From positions 108,139-152,621 of the forward strand of contig DATJMX010000022.1 of the NCBI GenBank assembly GCA_035508495.1: a stretch of 44,483 bases of DNA. The letters run 5' to 3'. A program made the translations under genes and the position numbers. The notes beneath the pieces are model-generated. The model made no database searches. It saw only the letters and a list, made by a program, of their open reading frames with translations, and was not told where the DNA came from. Positions 32,862 to 42,407 of this stretch are shown piece by piece; the stretch's first letter is position 1, and each line of letters starts with the position of its first letter. The DNA is from Candidatus Binataceae bacterium. Lineage in GTDB: Bacteria; Desulfobacterota; Binatia; Binatales; Binataceae.

Positions 32862-34670
32862 TCAGGCCTCCGCCACCGTGCGGCGCCGCCGCCGATACGC
32901 GATCAACGCTTCGAGGCTCGCGAGCGCGAGGATCGTCGCGATCAGATAAGCGCTCAGCGGGGCCTTCTCGCTGGGCGGTTCGCTCGCGCCGCCGGCGCTC
33001 GCGACTTCAACTTTGAGTTGCGGCAGGTTCTCCAAATCCGAGACGCCGAGGTCGGCGAGGTTGACGGCGCGCGCGGTGCGCGATCCGTCCGCCGTCAGCA
33101 GCTCGTAAACTCCTTGCTGATCAACTTCGGTGAAGAGAATTCCGGGCTGGGCCTTGAGCTTTTCGCCCGAGGGCAGCACTACCTTGTCGACGCCGGCGGG
33201 TACGAGCCAGGGCTGTCCGGTGCGATAGCCGGAGCTGCTCTGGCCGAGGCCGGCAAGGTAGCTGAGCGCGTCGAGCGTGAGCACCGACATCGGCAGGTTG
33301 CGGCGGCCGAGATATGGAAATGGATTGAAGCCGGTCGCGACGAAGCGATGACCGCCGCGCTCGCCCTTGAGCATCAGCGCGCCGCCGTCGCCGCTTATCA
33401 CCGCCGACATCCACTGATGCTGCCCGAGGTATTCGCCGCTTGGCAGATTGAGCAAGCGGAAGTTCACCGAGTCGGTGAGCGTATCGGAGTTGCGCCATCC
33501 CGCGATCTGCAACTTCGTCGCGGGCGTCGCCGAGAAGTTGAAAACGGGATCACCGGCCGGCGGCATCACGATTAGTGAATTGGCCGCGGGCAGTTCCTTC
33601 GGCACCGTGTATTCGAAGATCGCGAGGTCAGTGTTTTCGAGATCGGTCGGGGAGAATGCATCCGGCGTGCGCGTGGTCACATCGACGCCGGGAATCGAGC
33701 TGAGGCCGGCGGCGTCAGAGGTCGTCGGACTCACGAAAAGAATCGAGACCGATTTGACCGCGCCCGCAGTGGCATACGCGACGTTGTCGAGCGCGAAGTC
33801 GTCGGGCGGCGAGAGCTCGGCCTTGTACACACGCGCCGACGGCAGCGCCGGAAACTCGACTGCGCCGGTCTCGCCTGCGCCGAGCGCGAGCTTCGCGTGG
33901 CCGAGTTCCTTGTCGTCGCCGGAGATCGTTACCTCGAAGCTGCGCGGCTGCGGATCGAAGTTGCCGATCGTTAGTTGCGCGTGGAGCGCCGCGGCGCCGA
34001 AAGCTTCGCGTCTCAGTGAGAACGATCCGAAGCCGGCGTTGGGTACGGGATCGCCAACCGCGATTGCATGAATGCGCGAGGGGATCGGCGCTTCGAGCGC
34101 GTTGGCGCCCGCGAAGATCACTTTGTTGAAGCGGCCCTCGGACACGAGGTCGCTGAGCATCGCGGCCAGCGTTGCCTGATCGTTGGGAGCGTCGCTGGGT
34201 TTGATTCGCTTCAGCTCCACGAGCGCCTCGGTGAGGATGGCGAACGGCGGCGCGATGCGATGCGGTTGCGGTGCGGTCACATAAATCGAAGTCGTGCTGC
34301 CGCTGTCTTCGCTCGAGAGCATTGCCGAGGCTTTCTCGATCGCGAGATCGAACCGCGTCTTGCCACCGGCGGCGCGCGCCTGCATCGTGCCGGAATTGTC
34401 GATCACGACCGCGATCGGATTGCTCTTGCGAAACACGTACGGCCCCGCGAGCGCGAGCACCGCCAGCGAAAGAATCAGCGCCTCGACGAAGAACATCCAG
34501 TCAAGGCGCGGCAGGCCGCCGAAACGCTCGCGGCGAAATCCGCGCAGCGCGCGGAACGCGGCCGCGCTCGAAACGACTATGCGCGACGGCCGTTCACGCG
34601 CGAGATAGGCAAGCAGCAGCGCGGGAACGATCGCGAAAAATGCCAGCGCGCCAGGATAGAGCAGGCCCAT
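32862..34670 (-). CDS. BatA-like VWA membrane protein
   Basis: 602 residues. The N-terminal BatA domain (LLYPGALAFFAIVPALLLAYLA) contains a membrane helix, a second helix lies near 58-78, then a VWA domain with metal site Asp91-x-Ser93-x-Thr95 (VVIDNSGTM), a long beta-rich periplasmic part, and a final helix (about 578-595) before a basic tail. Proteins of this form partner with MoxR ATPases and DUF58 proteins and were linked to aerotolerance in Bacteroides. It is 9 bases after DUF58 on the same strand and overlaps translationally with the next gene. Confidence 0.9.
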   Translation of the reverse strand: MGLLYPGALAFFAIVPALLLAYLARERPSRIVVSSAAAFRALRGFRRERFGGLPRLDWMFFVEALILSLAVLALAGPYVFRKSNPIAVVIDNSGTMQARAAGGKTRFDLAIEKASAMLSSEDSGSTTSIYVTAPQPHRIAPPFAILTEALVELKRIKPSDAPNDQATLAAMLSDLVSEGRFNKVIFAGANALEAPIPSRIHAIAVGDPVPNAGFGSFSLRREAFGAAALHAQLTIGNFDPQPRSFEVTISGDDKELGHAKLALGAGETGAVEFPALPSARVYKAELSPPDDFALDNVAYATAGAVKSVSILFVSPTTSDAAGLSSIPGVDVTTRTPDAFSPTDLENTDLAIFEYTVPKELPAANSLIVMPPAGDPVFNFSATPATKLQIAGWRNSDTLTDSVNFRLLNLPSGEYLGQHQWMSAVISGDGGALMLKGERGGHRFVATGFNPFPYLGRRNLPMSVLTLDALSYLAGLGQSSSGYRTGQPWLVPAGVDKVVLPSGEKLKAQPGILFTEVDQQGVYELLTADGSRTARAVNLADLGVSDLENLPQLKVEVASAGGASEPPSEKAPLSAYLIATILALASLEALIAYRRRRRTVAEA

Positions 34671-34679
34671 CGTCGGAAA

Positions 34680-35579
34680 CTAATGCGCCAGGCCGAGGTC
34701 GCTCACGGCGCGCACGAAGAATTGCTGGAAGTCCTGGTCCGTAGTGTAGAGCGAATAGTGGAGGCCGCGTTTTAGGCAGAACGATTTGATTTCGCGCGTC
34801 AGGCGCAGCAGCGTTTCGCGATACTGGCGGCGCTCGCGCTCGCTGATCGAGACGCGTACGCGCTCGCCCGATTCCGAATCGACGACCTCGACGTCGCCGT
34901 CGAGGCCCTGCGCTTCGAGCTCATGGCCGCCGAGGATTTGCACGGCGGTCACGTCCATCGTCGCCGCGGTGAAAAGCTGGAGTCCCTTGGTGACGGAGTT
35001 CAGCATCATCAGGAAATCGGAAACGATAAAAACCTTGCCAGCGCGCCGGATCGCGGCGAGCTCCCGTCCCATCGCGGTCGCGAAGTCATACTCTCCCGCG
35101 GGCTTGAGGCCTTGCAGGCGGCGTGCGAGCTCGACGATGCGATGCCGTCCGACGACGAACGACGGATCGACCTTTTCACCGCCGCCCGCCAGCACGCGCA
35201 GCATCACGCGATCGCCGCTCGCGAGCGCCACGTACGCCAGCGCCAGCGCGGTCAGCACGGCCGCGTGAAATTTGCGATCGTTGCCCGGATAGGCCATCGA
35301 AGCGCTCGCGTCGAGGAATACATACGTGAGCAGGTCTTCCTCTTCCTTGAACAGCTTGATGTAAACCTTGTCGGTGCGGCCGTAGAGTCCCCAATCGATG
35401 TAGCGGAAGTCGTCGCCGGGCGAGTAGTGGCGATAGTCGTTGAACTCGAGCGAGGAGCCGCGCTTGGGCGACAGATGCGCTCCCTTGCCCATGCCGGCGA
35501 ACTGCTGGCGCGTGCGGATGCGAAGTTTCTCCAGGCGCGCGAGCAGGTTGGGCGTGAATTCGTCGGGCAGTCCGAACAT
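34680..35579 (-). CDS. DUF58 domain protein (VWA-like, MoxR partner)
   Basis: 299 residues from the ATG at 35577-35579; the longer frame to 35855 reads through the MoxR gene and is noise. The DUF58 signature is complete: SPKRGSSLEFNDYRHYSPGDDFRYIDW near 37-63, with Asp62-Trp63, then a VWA-like core with FLDASASM. Members sit between MoxR and BatA-type proteins and are thought to form part of the complex. It begins 2 bases after the MoxR stop, so the two are translationally linked. Confidence 0.93.
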   Translation of the reverse strand: MFGLPDEFTPNLLARLEKLRIRTRQQFAGMGKGAHLSPKRGSSLEFNDYRHYSPGDDFRYIDWGLYGRTDKVYIKLFKEEEDLLTYVFLDASASMAYPGNDRKFHAAVLTALALAYVALASGDRVMLRVLAGGGEKVDPSFVVGRHRIVELARRLQGLKPAGEYDFATAMGRELAAIRRAGKVFIVSDFLMMLNSVTKGLQLFTAATMDVTAVQILGGHELEAQGLDGDVEVVDSESGERVRVSISERERRQYRETLLRLTREIKSFCLKRGLHYSLYTTDQDFQQFFVRAVSDLGLAH

Positions 35580-35581
35580 CG

Positions 35582-36598
35582 TTATGCGCGCGGCCTTTTC
35601 AGCCGCTTCATCACCTGATCGAGGATCGCTTCGGATGTGACGTTTTCGGCTTCGGCCTGGAAATTGCGCAGCAATCGATGGCGCAGGCACGGCACGATCC
35701 CATCGTCGATGTCTTCGTAGGCGACGCTCACGCGCCCCGCCAGCAGCGCGTTGACCTTGCCGCAGAGTATCAAAGCCTGCGCGCCGCGCGGGCTGGGTCC
35801 AAAGCGCAGATACTGCGAGACCTCGGGCAATGCGCCCGGACCGCCGGGCGTGCATGCGCCAATGATACCGATGACGTAGCGCTCGAGCGGCTCGGCCACC
35901 ATCACTTCGCGCACCAGCTCTTTGAGCGTTTCGATCTGATGTGGCGCCGAGGCTGGATCGAACACCGGCTGGATCTTCGCGCGTGTCGCGCCCGTGGTCC
36001 GATTCAAGATCTCGCGCAGCTCCTCGGGTTTCGGCGGTCCGATCACGACCTTGAAGATGAAGCGATCCATCTGCGCTTCGGGCAGCGGATACGTGCCTTC
36101 GAGCTCGATCGGATTCTGCGTCGCGAGCACGATGTACGGCTGCTCGAGGACGTGGGTCACGCCGAACACCGTCACCTGGTGCTCTTCCATAGCTTCGAGC
36201 ACGGCGGATTGGGTCTTCGGCGTGGCGCGGTTGATCTCGTCGCCCAGGACCATGTGCGCGAAGATCGGCCCGGGCTTGAACTGGAACTCGCGATGGCCCT
36301 CTACTTCGGTCAGCACCTGTGTGCCGATGATATCGGACGGCATCAGATCGGGCGTGAACTGGATCCGCTTGAAGACGAGGCCCAGAGTTTCTGCCGCAGT
36401 CTTGACCATCAGGGTTTTGCCGAGACCGGGCACGCCTTCGATCAGAATATGGCCGCCGCAGAAGAGCGCGCTTAGCAACTTGCGCACTGCATCCTGGTGG
36501 CCAACGATGACGCGCCCGACCTCTTTCTCGGCGCGCGAGAACGCCGCGCGAAACTCAGCGACGCGCTGGTCAGGTGATATTTGAGGAGCCGCTCCCAT
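35582..36598 (-). CDS. MoxR family AAA+ ATPase
   Basis: 338 residues. AAA+ core with Walker A GVPGLGKT (Gly55-Thr62), Walker B Asp120-Glu121 (LGDEINR), the MoxR marker ATQNP-IELEGTYPLPEAQMDRF, and a small C-terminal lid with sensor 2-like GPSPRGAQAL. MoxR ATPases act as chaperones that remodel or load cofactors into partner complexes, usually with VWA proteins. It is preceded by GGAAGGA and lies 16 bases after the Gly/Gln-rich membrane protein gene. It is the best-conserved member of this operon. Complex membership is inferred from gene order. Confidence 0.95.
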   Translation of the reverse strand: MGAAPQISPDQRVAEFRAAFSRAEKEVGRVIVGHQDAVRKLLSALFCGGHILIEGVPGLGKTLMVKTAAETLGLVFKRIQFTPDLMPSDIIGTQVLTEVEGHREFQFKPGPIFAHMVLGDEINRATPKTQSAVLEAMEEHQVTVFGVTHVLEQPYIVLATQNPIELEGTYPLPEAQMDRFIFKVVIGPPKPEELREILNRTTGATRAKIQPVFDPASAPHQIETLKELVREVMVAEPLERYVIGIIGACTPGGPGALPEVSQYLRFGPSPRGAQALILCGKVNALLAGRVSVAYEDIDDGIVPCLRHRLLRNFQAEAENVTSEAILDQVMKRLKRPRA

Positions 36599-36614
36599 CC
36601 GTTGTCCTTCCCGT

Positions 36615-38156
36615 TTAGTGAATCAGATCGCGATAGCGTGGCGGAACAAGTTGCTGCTCGTCCGGCAAAGAGTTGTCCTTGGTCATGGCGAGGGGTGAGT
36701 TGACGTAGGGCGTCGAGGCGGTCGGCCGCGACGCGTCGATAACCGCGCGTCCGCCCGAGTTCGCCGTGGGCGCGTTGGGAATCTTGAAGGTGACGTAGCG
36801 CGCATCCTTGATATTGACGCCGCCGCTGCCTTCGCCCGGCTTCAGATAGCGCTGAGTCTTGGTGGCGTTGGGAAACTCGCCAAGATGCGTATCGCCCTGG
36901 TTCGATCCCATGTCCTTGGCTGATTCGTTGCCCCCCGACGGCATATTCTTCTCGCCGCTCATCCCTTGCTTGGGGATATTGCCGGGTCGATTCGGATTCG
37001 CGCCCGGTCCCTTCTCATTGGGATTGTTGCCCGCCTTCGGTCCGGGCTGATTCTTGTCGCTACCGGGCTCGTTGCCCGATCCGGATTGCTGCGCGCCTGC
37101 GGTTTCGATCTGCGCCTCGGCCTTGGCGAGCTCGTTCTGTAGATCGACATTGTTCTGATCTTTATTCTTGCCGCCCTTGTCCTTGTTCTGACCGCCCTGC
37201 TTGGAGCCTTGGCCGCTGCCGCCGCTGTTTTGATTGCTGGCGCTCTCGCTGCCGCCGCCCTGGCCCTTGCCTTGGCCCTGTCCGGAGCCGCCTTGAGCAT
37301 TGGCCCGTTGCTCGGCGCGGCTCTCGCCGCTGCCGCTGCCCGAATTACCTTTACCAGTTCCTCTGCCGGTGCCGGTCTCGGAGCGCGCCTGCTGCGCATT
37401 CTGACTACGCTGCTCGATTTCGGCGCGAACCGCTGCGAGCTTTTTCTGTTTCTCCTGCGGCGGCAGGCTTGGATTATCCAGCGCATCGGCCGCGTCGCGA
37501 ACTTTCTCGGCGAGCGCGTTGTCGCCGGGCGTCGAGGCGGTGCGCGCGATTTCGTCGGCGATTTTGCGCAGCTGCCTCGCCTCTAGCTGCATCGGCGAAG
37601 GCGGGCGCACGAGGCCGAGCATCGCAAGCATCATCACGAGCGCGACCAGGCCCGCGAAGATCGATGATCGTTTGAGCGGCGCTCCGACTCGGAGCGGAAA
37701 CTCGCGAATCGGGTCGAATCCTTCGAGGAATTTTGCCGCGCGCTGGAAAAGGAGCGGGAAGAGCGGACTTCGGGGCGCACGAGCCTCGCTCGCGATGGCG
37801 GGATCCGCGAGAGTCGCGAGCGTGACGATTTCTTCGTGCGCGCCGACGCGCTCATCGACTTCCTGGGCCGCCGCGGCGAAGTCATCGGCCCGGCGAAATT
37901 CGCGCCACGCGCGCATCGCGCCGACCGCCAATGCGGCCGCGCCCGCGAACACGAGAAAATCGATCAGCAACCTGGCGCGATCGGGCGCGAGCTCGTATCC
38001 ATGCCGCGCTTCGATCGCGCGCGCGAGCGGATGCACCGCAATCGCCAGCCCCAACGCTGCAACCGTGGGTAACACGCTGTATAGAAATCCGCCGATGGCG
38101 GCATTGCGTGCGATCCTGCGGCGCGCGCTGACAATTATATCGATCGGGCCCGGCAC
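36615..38156 (-). CDS. Membrane protein with Gly/Gln/Asn-rich low-complexity domain
   Basis: 513 residues from a GTG at 38154-38156. Three hydrophobic helices (about 20-42, 65-80 and 168-187), a helical stretch with EKVRDAADALDNPSLPPQEKQKKLAAVRAEIEQ, then about 185 residues (235-420) of Gly, Gln, Asn, Ser and Lys with little order, then a short C-terminal domain ending PRYRDLIH. DUF4175-like proteins in MoxR operons have similar Gln/Gly-rich tails, so this may be a divergent one. It may act as a flexible tether or assembly scaffold. It is 16 bases after MltG and 16 before MoxR. Weak ribosome site. Confidence 0.75.
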   Translation of the reverse strand: MPGPIDIIVSARRRIARNAAIGGFLYSVLPTVAALGLAIAVHPLARAIEARHGYELAPDRARLLIDFLVFAGAAALAVGAMRAWREFRRADDFAAAAQEVDERVGAHEEIVTLATLADPAIASEARAPRSPLFPLLFQRAAKFLEGFDPIREFPLRVGAPLKRSSIFAGLVALVMMLAMLGLVRPPSPMQLEARQLRKIADEIARTASTPGDNALAEKVRDAADALDNPSLPPQEKQKKLAAVRAEIEQRSQNAQQARSETGTGRGTGKGNSGSGSGESRAEQRANAQGGSGQGQGKGQGGGSESASNQNSGGSGQGSKQGGQNKDKGGKNKDQNNVDLQNELAKAEAQIETAGAQQSGSGNEPGSDKNQPGPKAGNNPNEKGPGANPNRPGNIPKQGMSGEKNMPSGGNESAKDMGSNQGDTHLGEFPNATKTQRYLKPGEGSGGVNIKDARYVTFKIPNAPTANSGGRAVIDASRPTASTPYVNSPLAMTKDNSLPDEQQLVPPRYRDLIH

Positions 38157-38172
38157 GACTGCGAATTATAAC

Positions 38173-39204
38173 CTATTCAGGATGTCTTTCATGTGCTGTC
38201 TTCGCCGGCACGGCGGCGGTGTGAAGGGCGGCTTTGCGCAACGATGCGATCGCTTCGTTATGTTCCTTGAGCGTTTTCGAAAACACGTGAGTGCCGTCAT
38301 CGCGAGCGACAAAGTATAAAAAATCGGTGCGTGCCGGATAGAGCGCCGCGTCAATCGACTTGAGTCCCGGATTTGCGATCGGTCCCGGCGGCAGGCCGGC
38401 GATCACGTAGGTGTTATAGGCCGACGGCGTGCGAACCGCCGCGGCAGCCGATTCTCCGTCGAGACTATATTCGGCGGTCGGGTCCGATTGAAGCGGAATT
38501 CCGAGCTTGAGGCGATTGTAAAACACCCCCGCGATAAGCGGCCGCTCGCCCGGCATCTTCGCTTCCTTCTCGACGATCGACGCCATCGTGACCAGGCGGC
38601 GTGCGTCGAGCCCCCGCTTGAACATCTGCTCTTCCACCTGCGGCGTGAGATTCTGGTAGAAGCGCCCGAGCATCGCACTCAAAATGTCATTGACTGTCGC
38701 CCGCGGCGAGAACTTATACGTCGCGGGAAACAGGTAGCCCTCTGCGCCCAGCGGCATCAAGCCGAGCGCCTGCACGAGCGCGCCGCCCTTGGCCTCGCGC
38801 TCGAAATCGTCGGGGCAGACGAGACCGGTCTCGCCTACGCGCTGAGCGATTTCATGAATCGTCAGTCCTTCCGGTATGATCACGGTGACCACGACGAAAT
38901 CGCCGCGGACCAAATGACGCATGACTTCCGCCATGCCTTCGCCGCCGCGGAACGCATAGTCGCCCGGCTTCACCTTGCGCGCGGTGCCAGTGAATTGCGC
39001 ATAGAGCAAGAACATGAGAGCGCTGCGAACGACGCCGGCCGATTCGAGAGAATGCGCCACCTGGCGGAACGATTGCCCCTTCTCGACTGTGACCATGCGC
39101 GGCTCCGAGAACGGCGCAGGCGGCAACGCATACCGATACCCGACGGCAGAGACGATCGTCAGGATGAAGACTATCGAGACGGCGATCGCGACGAACCTGC
39201 GCAT
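38173..39204 (-). CDS. mltG: Endolytic transglycosylase MltG
   Basis: 343 residues. One N-terminal membrane helix (about 4-24), a LysM-like region (VEKGQSFRQVA), and the YceG catalytic domain with ASIVEKEA (about 208-215, catalytic Glu in this motif), then NRLKLGIPLQSDPTAEY and the GLPPGPIANPG motif near 270-280. It cuts nascent glycan strands inside the periplasm, setting chain length. It is 3 bases after the ruvX/yqgF gene, a common pairing. Its fusion into the MoxR/VWA operon is less usual. Confidence 0.95.
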   Translation of the reverse strand: MRRFVAIAVSIVFILTIVSAVGYRYALPPAPFSEPRMVTVEKGQSFRQVAHSLESAGVVRSALMFLLYAQFTGTARKVKPGDYAFRGGEGMAEVMRHLVRGDFVVVTVIIPEGLTIHEIAQRVGETGLVCPDDFEREAKGGALVQALGLMPLGAEGYLFPATYKFSPRATVNDILSAMLGRFYQNLTPQVEEQMFKRGLDARRLVTMASIVEKEAKMPGERPLIAGVFYNRLKLGIPLQSDPTAEYSLDGESAAAAVRTPSAYNTYVIAGLPPGPIANPGLKSIDAALYPARTDFLYFVARDDGTHVFSKTLKEHNEAIASLRKAALHTAAVPAKTAHERHPE

Positions 39205-39207
39205 TCT

Positions 39208-39636
39208 TTATCGACCCTCACCGCTCTTGGTGCGCATATCGAGCCATCCCTCGAGAATCACTGCCGCCGCGACCGCGTCGATCGCGCTCTTATGCGAGGC
39301 GCGGCTCGTCACGGCCCTCTTCAAACGATCTTCGGCTTCGAAGCTCGTGAGCCGTTCGTCATAAAAATCCACAGGCACGTTCATCGCCTTGTGCAGGAGA
39401 GCGCCGAAGCTCCGCGCCGAGCGCGCCGCCGGTCCTTCCGACCCGTCCATATTGATCGGCAGACCGACGACGAAACGGCTCACACTATAATCATGAAGGC
39501 GCCGCGCGATCGCGGCAAAATCAAGGCGATTGCCCTTGCGCTCGATCGCGCCGAGCGGAAAAACGCGGCTTTCGGTGTCATCGGTGACGGCGATACCGAT
39601 TCTTCGACGTCCTGGATCGAGGGCGGCAATTGCCAT
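39208..39636 (-). CDS. ruvX: Putative Holliday junction resolvase / pre-16S rRNA nuclease YqgF
   Basis: 142 residues, the standard length. RNase-H-like fold with Asp7 (ALDPGRRRIG), the VVGLPINMDG segment, Glu in DERLTS and the final catalytic Asp in SAIDAVAA: the full active site. In E. coli the homologue processes the 5' end of 16S rRNA; a role as a resolvase was first proposed. It is first in the minus-strand operon (with mltG following 3 bases later). No strong ribosome site. Confidence 0.95.
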   Translation of the reverse strand: MAIAALDPGRRRIGIAVTDDTESRVFPLGAIERKGNRLDFAAIARRLHDYSVSRFVVGLPINMDGSEGPAARSARSFGALLHKAMNVPVDFYDERLTSFEAEDRLKRAVTSRASHKSAIDAVAAAVILEGWLDMRTKSGEGR

Positions 39637-39765
39637 AGGACAATCGTTAAATCGTAGCAGGAGTGAGCGTAATCAACGATAACGTTAAGGGACTATTACG
39701 GCGTGTGAGCAGAAGTCACGCGCCGGGGTTGCTTTGGGTCACCGAATCACCTAATTTTCGGACCG

Positions 39766-41214
39766 ATGCGGTCTCGGGGGAGAAGCTCAATTGGATACCC
39801 GCGTGCTCTGACGGCGCTGACACTGGCTCTGGCAGCAACGTTGACGGCGCTGCGGCTCTATTTCCATCCGGCACCCAACCTGGCTCCTCCGATCGACGGA
39901 GCGGTGGCGCAAATGGATGCCGGCCACGACGACGATCTGTCCTTTGAAGCCGCCGATACCGAAGAACCTGCGCCGCCCGCGATTACGATCAGCACCACCC
40001 TCGAGCGCACCGCACCACTGGAATATTACCTGGTCCAGTCCGGCATGGATCGCAACGAGGCGCGCGCGTGGTCGAACCTCTACCGCACCATCGCTTCCAG
40101 CCGCTATCTCGCCAAGGGTCAGCCCTTTACCGTCTATAAAGATCCCGAGACCGGCGAGACCCGCGGCATCAAGTACGACGTCGATACGAACATCTCGATC
40201 ACCGAGGCGCATCTCGGCAACGGCGTGCTCAAAGTCAATGCCGCGCCGATTCAGTACATGGTGCACCCGATCAAGCTGACCTTCGCGGTGCGCGATAATT
40301 TCCGCGCCGCCGCTGCGGCCAACGGAATTCCGCGGCCGATCGTCGAGTCCCTCGAAGATGCGTTCTCGGGCAAGCACGATCTCAGCCGGCTGTCGCCAGG
40401 TTCGTCGGTAAAGCTGATTTACCAGGAAAAGGTGAGCCGCGACGGCACTTACACTCTGATTGGCGAAGTTGAAGCGGCGCAGATTCGGTTTGGCTCGCGC
40501 ACGATGAATGCGTTCGCATTCAGCGACGAGCACGGCCGGCAGCATTTATACGATGAGCAAGGCCGCGCGCTCGGTCCGCAGTTCCTGCGCTTTCCACTGA
40601 ACTTCAAGTACATTTCCTCTGGTTTCACGTTTCATCGCTACCATCCGATTCTTCACGAGTATCGTCCGCACGTCGGGGTCGACCTGGCGGCTGACTATGG
40701 AACGCCTGTCAAAGCTGTCGCCGATGGCAAAGTCGAATCGGCCGGATGGGGTGGCGAGCTTGGCAACTGCGTGCGTATCGCGCATCAGAATGGGATGGTC
40801 AGCATCTACGGGCACATGGAGAAGATCGCTCCGAACGTGAAAGCGAACGACTACGTTCGCGTCGGCCAGTTGATCGGATACGTCGGCTCGACGGGACTTT
40901 CGACTGGGCCGCATCTTCACTTCGCGCTCGAAAAAGAGGGCGCGTATGTGAATCCGCTAACTCAGACGCTGGGCGAAAATCACCAGGTATCGCCGCGGAT
41001 GCAGGCGCTGTTCAATAATATCAAGCAGCGCTACCAGGTCGCGCTCGCCTCGCTGCCCGACCTTGGTTCGCACTTTGTTGCGTCGGGTGATCGCAAGCCG
41101 CCGATCTCGCCGTTCGCTGACATGTATCACGTGACTCTGGGTCACCCGAGTTTGCATCATCATTCGCATCGCAGCATCCTGCGCGCGGCCGAGTCTTCGG
41201 AAGGCGCTCTCTAA
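39766..41214 (+). CDS. M23 (LytM-type) metallopeptidase with N-terminal anchor
   Basis: 482 residues. An N-terminal hydrophobic segment (about 14-32) is a signal anchor or signal peptide, then an OapA/LysM-like region with SRYLAKGQPFTVYKDPETG, a linker domain, and the LytM domain with metal motif His-x3-Asp in RPHVGVDLAA (about 301-306) and the HxH of GPHLHFAL (about 384). It cleaves peptidoglycan cross-links, possibly at division, or activates an amidase if catalytically silent; the motif looks active. The C-terminal tail is His-rich (HHHSH). It is divergent from ruvX/yqgF. Start ATG has only a weak ribosome site. Confidence 0.92.
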   Translation: MRSRGRSSIGYPRALTALTLALAATLTALRLYFHPAPNLAPPIDGAVAQMDAGHDDDLSFEAADTEEPAPPAITISTTLERTAPLEYYLVQSGMDRNEARAWSNLYRTIASSRYLAKGQPFTVYKDPETGETRGIKYDVDTNISITEAHLGNGVLKVNAAPIQYMVHPIKLTFAVRDNFRAAAAANGIPRPIVESLEDAFSGKHDLSRLSPGSSVKLIYQEKVSRDGTYTLIGEVEAAQIRFGSRTMNAFAFSDEHGRQHLYDEQGRALGPQFLRFPLNFKYISSGFTFHRYHPILHEYRPHVGVDLAADYGTPVKAVADGKVESAGWGGELGNCVRIAHQNGMVSIYGHMEKIAPNVKANDYVRVGQLIGYVGSTGLSTGPHLHFALEKEGAYVNPLTQTLGENHQVSPRMQALFNNIKQRYQVALASLPDLGSHFVASGDRKPPISPFADMYHVTLGHPSLHHHSHRSILRAAESSEGAL

Positions 41215-41333
41215 GATTCTTTACGTTTCGAGTCCGCTTCACGTCATGGCGCACGAGGATCGCGGTGCGCTTCTCGTCGGCGACCCGGCTTTGCTAGGAT
41301 TCGGGCCGCAATAATCCCGGGAGCAATAGAAAG

Positions 41334-42353
41334 ATGAAGCTGGATACCGGCCTTTCGACGCGAAATTTGCGCGAGTTGCCCAACGTGGCGCGCGCCATCG
41401 AGGACGTGGGCTTTGACGCGGTTTGGACCGTGGAAGCCGGCACCGACAGTTTTCTTCAGTCGCTGCTCGTTGCCGAACATACAAAGAAGGTCAAGACGGG
41501 CAACGCGGTCGCGATTGCGTTTCCGCGCAGCCCGATGATCACGGCGTATGAATCGTGGGAGCTCGCCGGGATGTCCGAAGGCCGTTTCATCCTGGGACTC
41601 GGCACTCAAGTCAAAGGTCACATCGAGCGCCGCTACAGCACCAAGTGGGAAGCGCCGGTGCCGCGGCTGCGCGAGTATATCCAGTCGCTGCGCGCGATTT
41701 TCAAATGCTTCGCCGAAGGTGGCTCGAAACTTTCATTCCAGGGCAAATATTACAACTTCTCCCTGATGACGCCGTTCTTCACGCCGCCCAAGCACAACTA
41801 CCCGAACATCCCGATTTATATCGCGGGCGTGAACGAGCTTATCTGCAAACTCGCCGGAGAATTGTGTGACGGCCTGCATGCGCATCCGTTCAACTCGCCC
41901 AAGTACCTCCGCGAGTTCGTGATTCCCAACGTCGAAGCGGGGCTCAAGAAGGCCGGACGCAGCCGCAAGGACTTCACGATCATCACTACCCCATTCATCA
42001 TCGTCGGAAAGAGTCAGGACGAGATTAAGCGCGCGCGCGAGGCCGTCCGACAGCAGATTGCCTTTTATGCATCGACGCGCACCTACAAGGTCGTGCTTGA
42101 TGCGCATGGATGGGGCGACGTCTCGGCGCGGCTCAACGCGCTGGCGGCCAAGGGTGAATGGGTCGCGATGGCCAAGGAAATCACCGACGACATGCTCGAC
42201 GTGTACTCGATCAGCGGCACCTTCGATGACATCGCGGACAAGGTTAAGGAGCGCTACGACGGCCTGCTTGATCGCCTCGGCTTCTATCATCCGTACAAGC
42301 CGGGTGAGAACGACGTCGAATGGCGCAAGCTGACGCGGCAATTCAACGGTTGA
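41334..42353 (+). CDS. LLM-class flavin-dependent oxidoreductase
   Basis: 339 residues, typical of the F420- or FMN-dependent luciferase-like group. The beta-barrel start (DTGLSTRNLRELPNVARAIEDVGFDAVWTVEAG), SEGRFILGLGTQVKGHIERRY and IYIAGVNELICKLAGELCDG are diagnostic. It is closest in look to the TIGR03617-type enzymes common in soil Actinobacteria and Binatota; cofactor type (FMN or F420) is inferred. A GGGAGC site lies before the start. It stands between the M23 peptidase and a cupredoxin gene on the same strand. Confidence 0.93.
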   Translation: MKLDTGLSTRNLRELPNVARAIEDVGFDAVWTVEAGTDSFLQSLLVAEHTKKVKTGNAVAIAFPRSPMITAYESWELAGMSEGRFILGLGTQVKGHIERRYSTKWEAPVPRLREYIQSLRAIFKCFAEGGSKLSFQGKYYNFSLMTPFFTPPKHNYPNIPIYIAGVNELICKLAGELCDGLHAHPFNSPKYLREFVIPNVEAGLKKAGRSRKDFTIITTPFIIVGKSQDEIKRAREAVRQQIAFYASTRTYKVVLDAHGWGDVSARLNALAAKGEWVAMAKEITDDMLDVYSISGTFDDIADKVKERYDGLLDRLGFYHPYKPGENDVEWRKLTRQFNG

Positions 42354-42407
42354 AACGAAGCGCGAAGGACGAACTGACACATCGCGACTTGAACGGGAGG
42401 GACTTCG

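Noticed and set aside
38488..39657. 389-residue plus-strand frame over mltG and ruvX
   Set aside because: Shadow of two well-supported minus-strand genes.
41215..41333. Promoter-like AATAAT ahead of the LLM oxidoreductase gene
   Set aside because: No -35 element at acceptable spacing.
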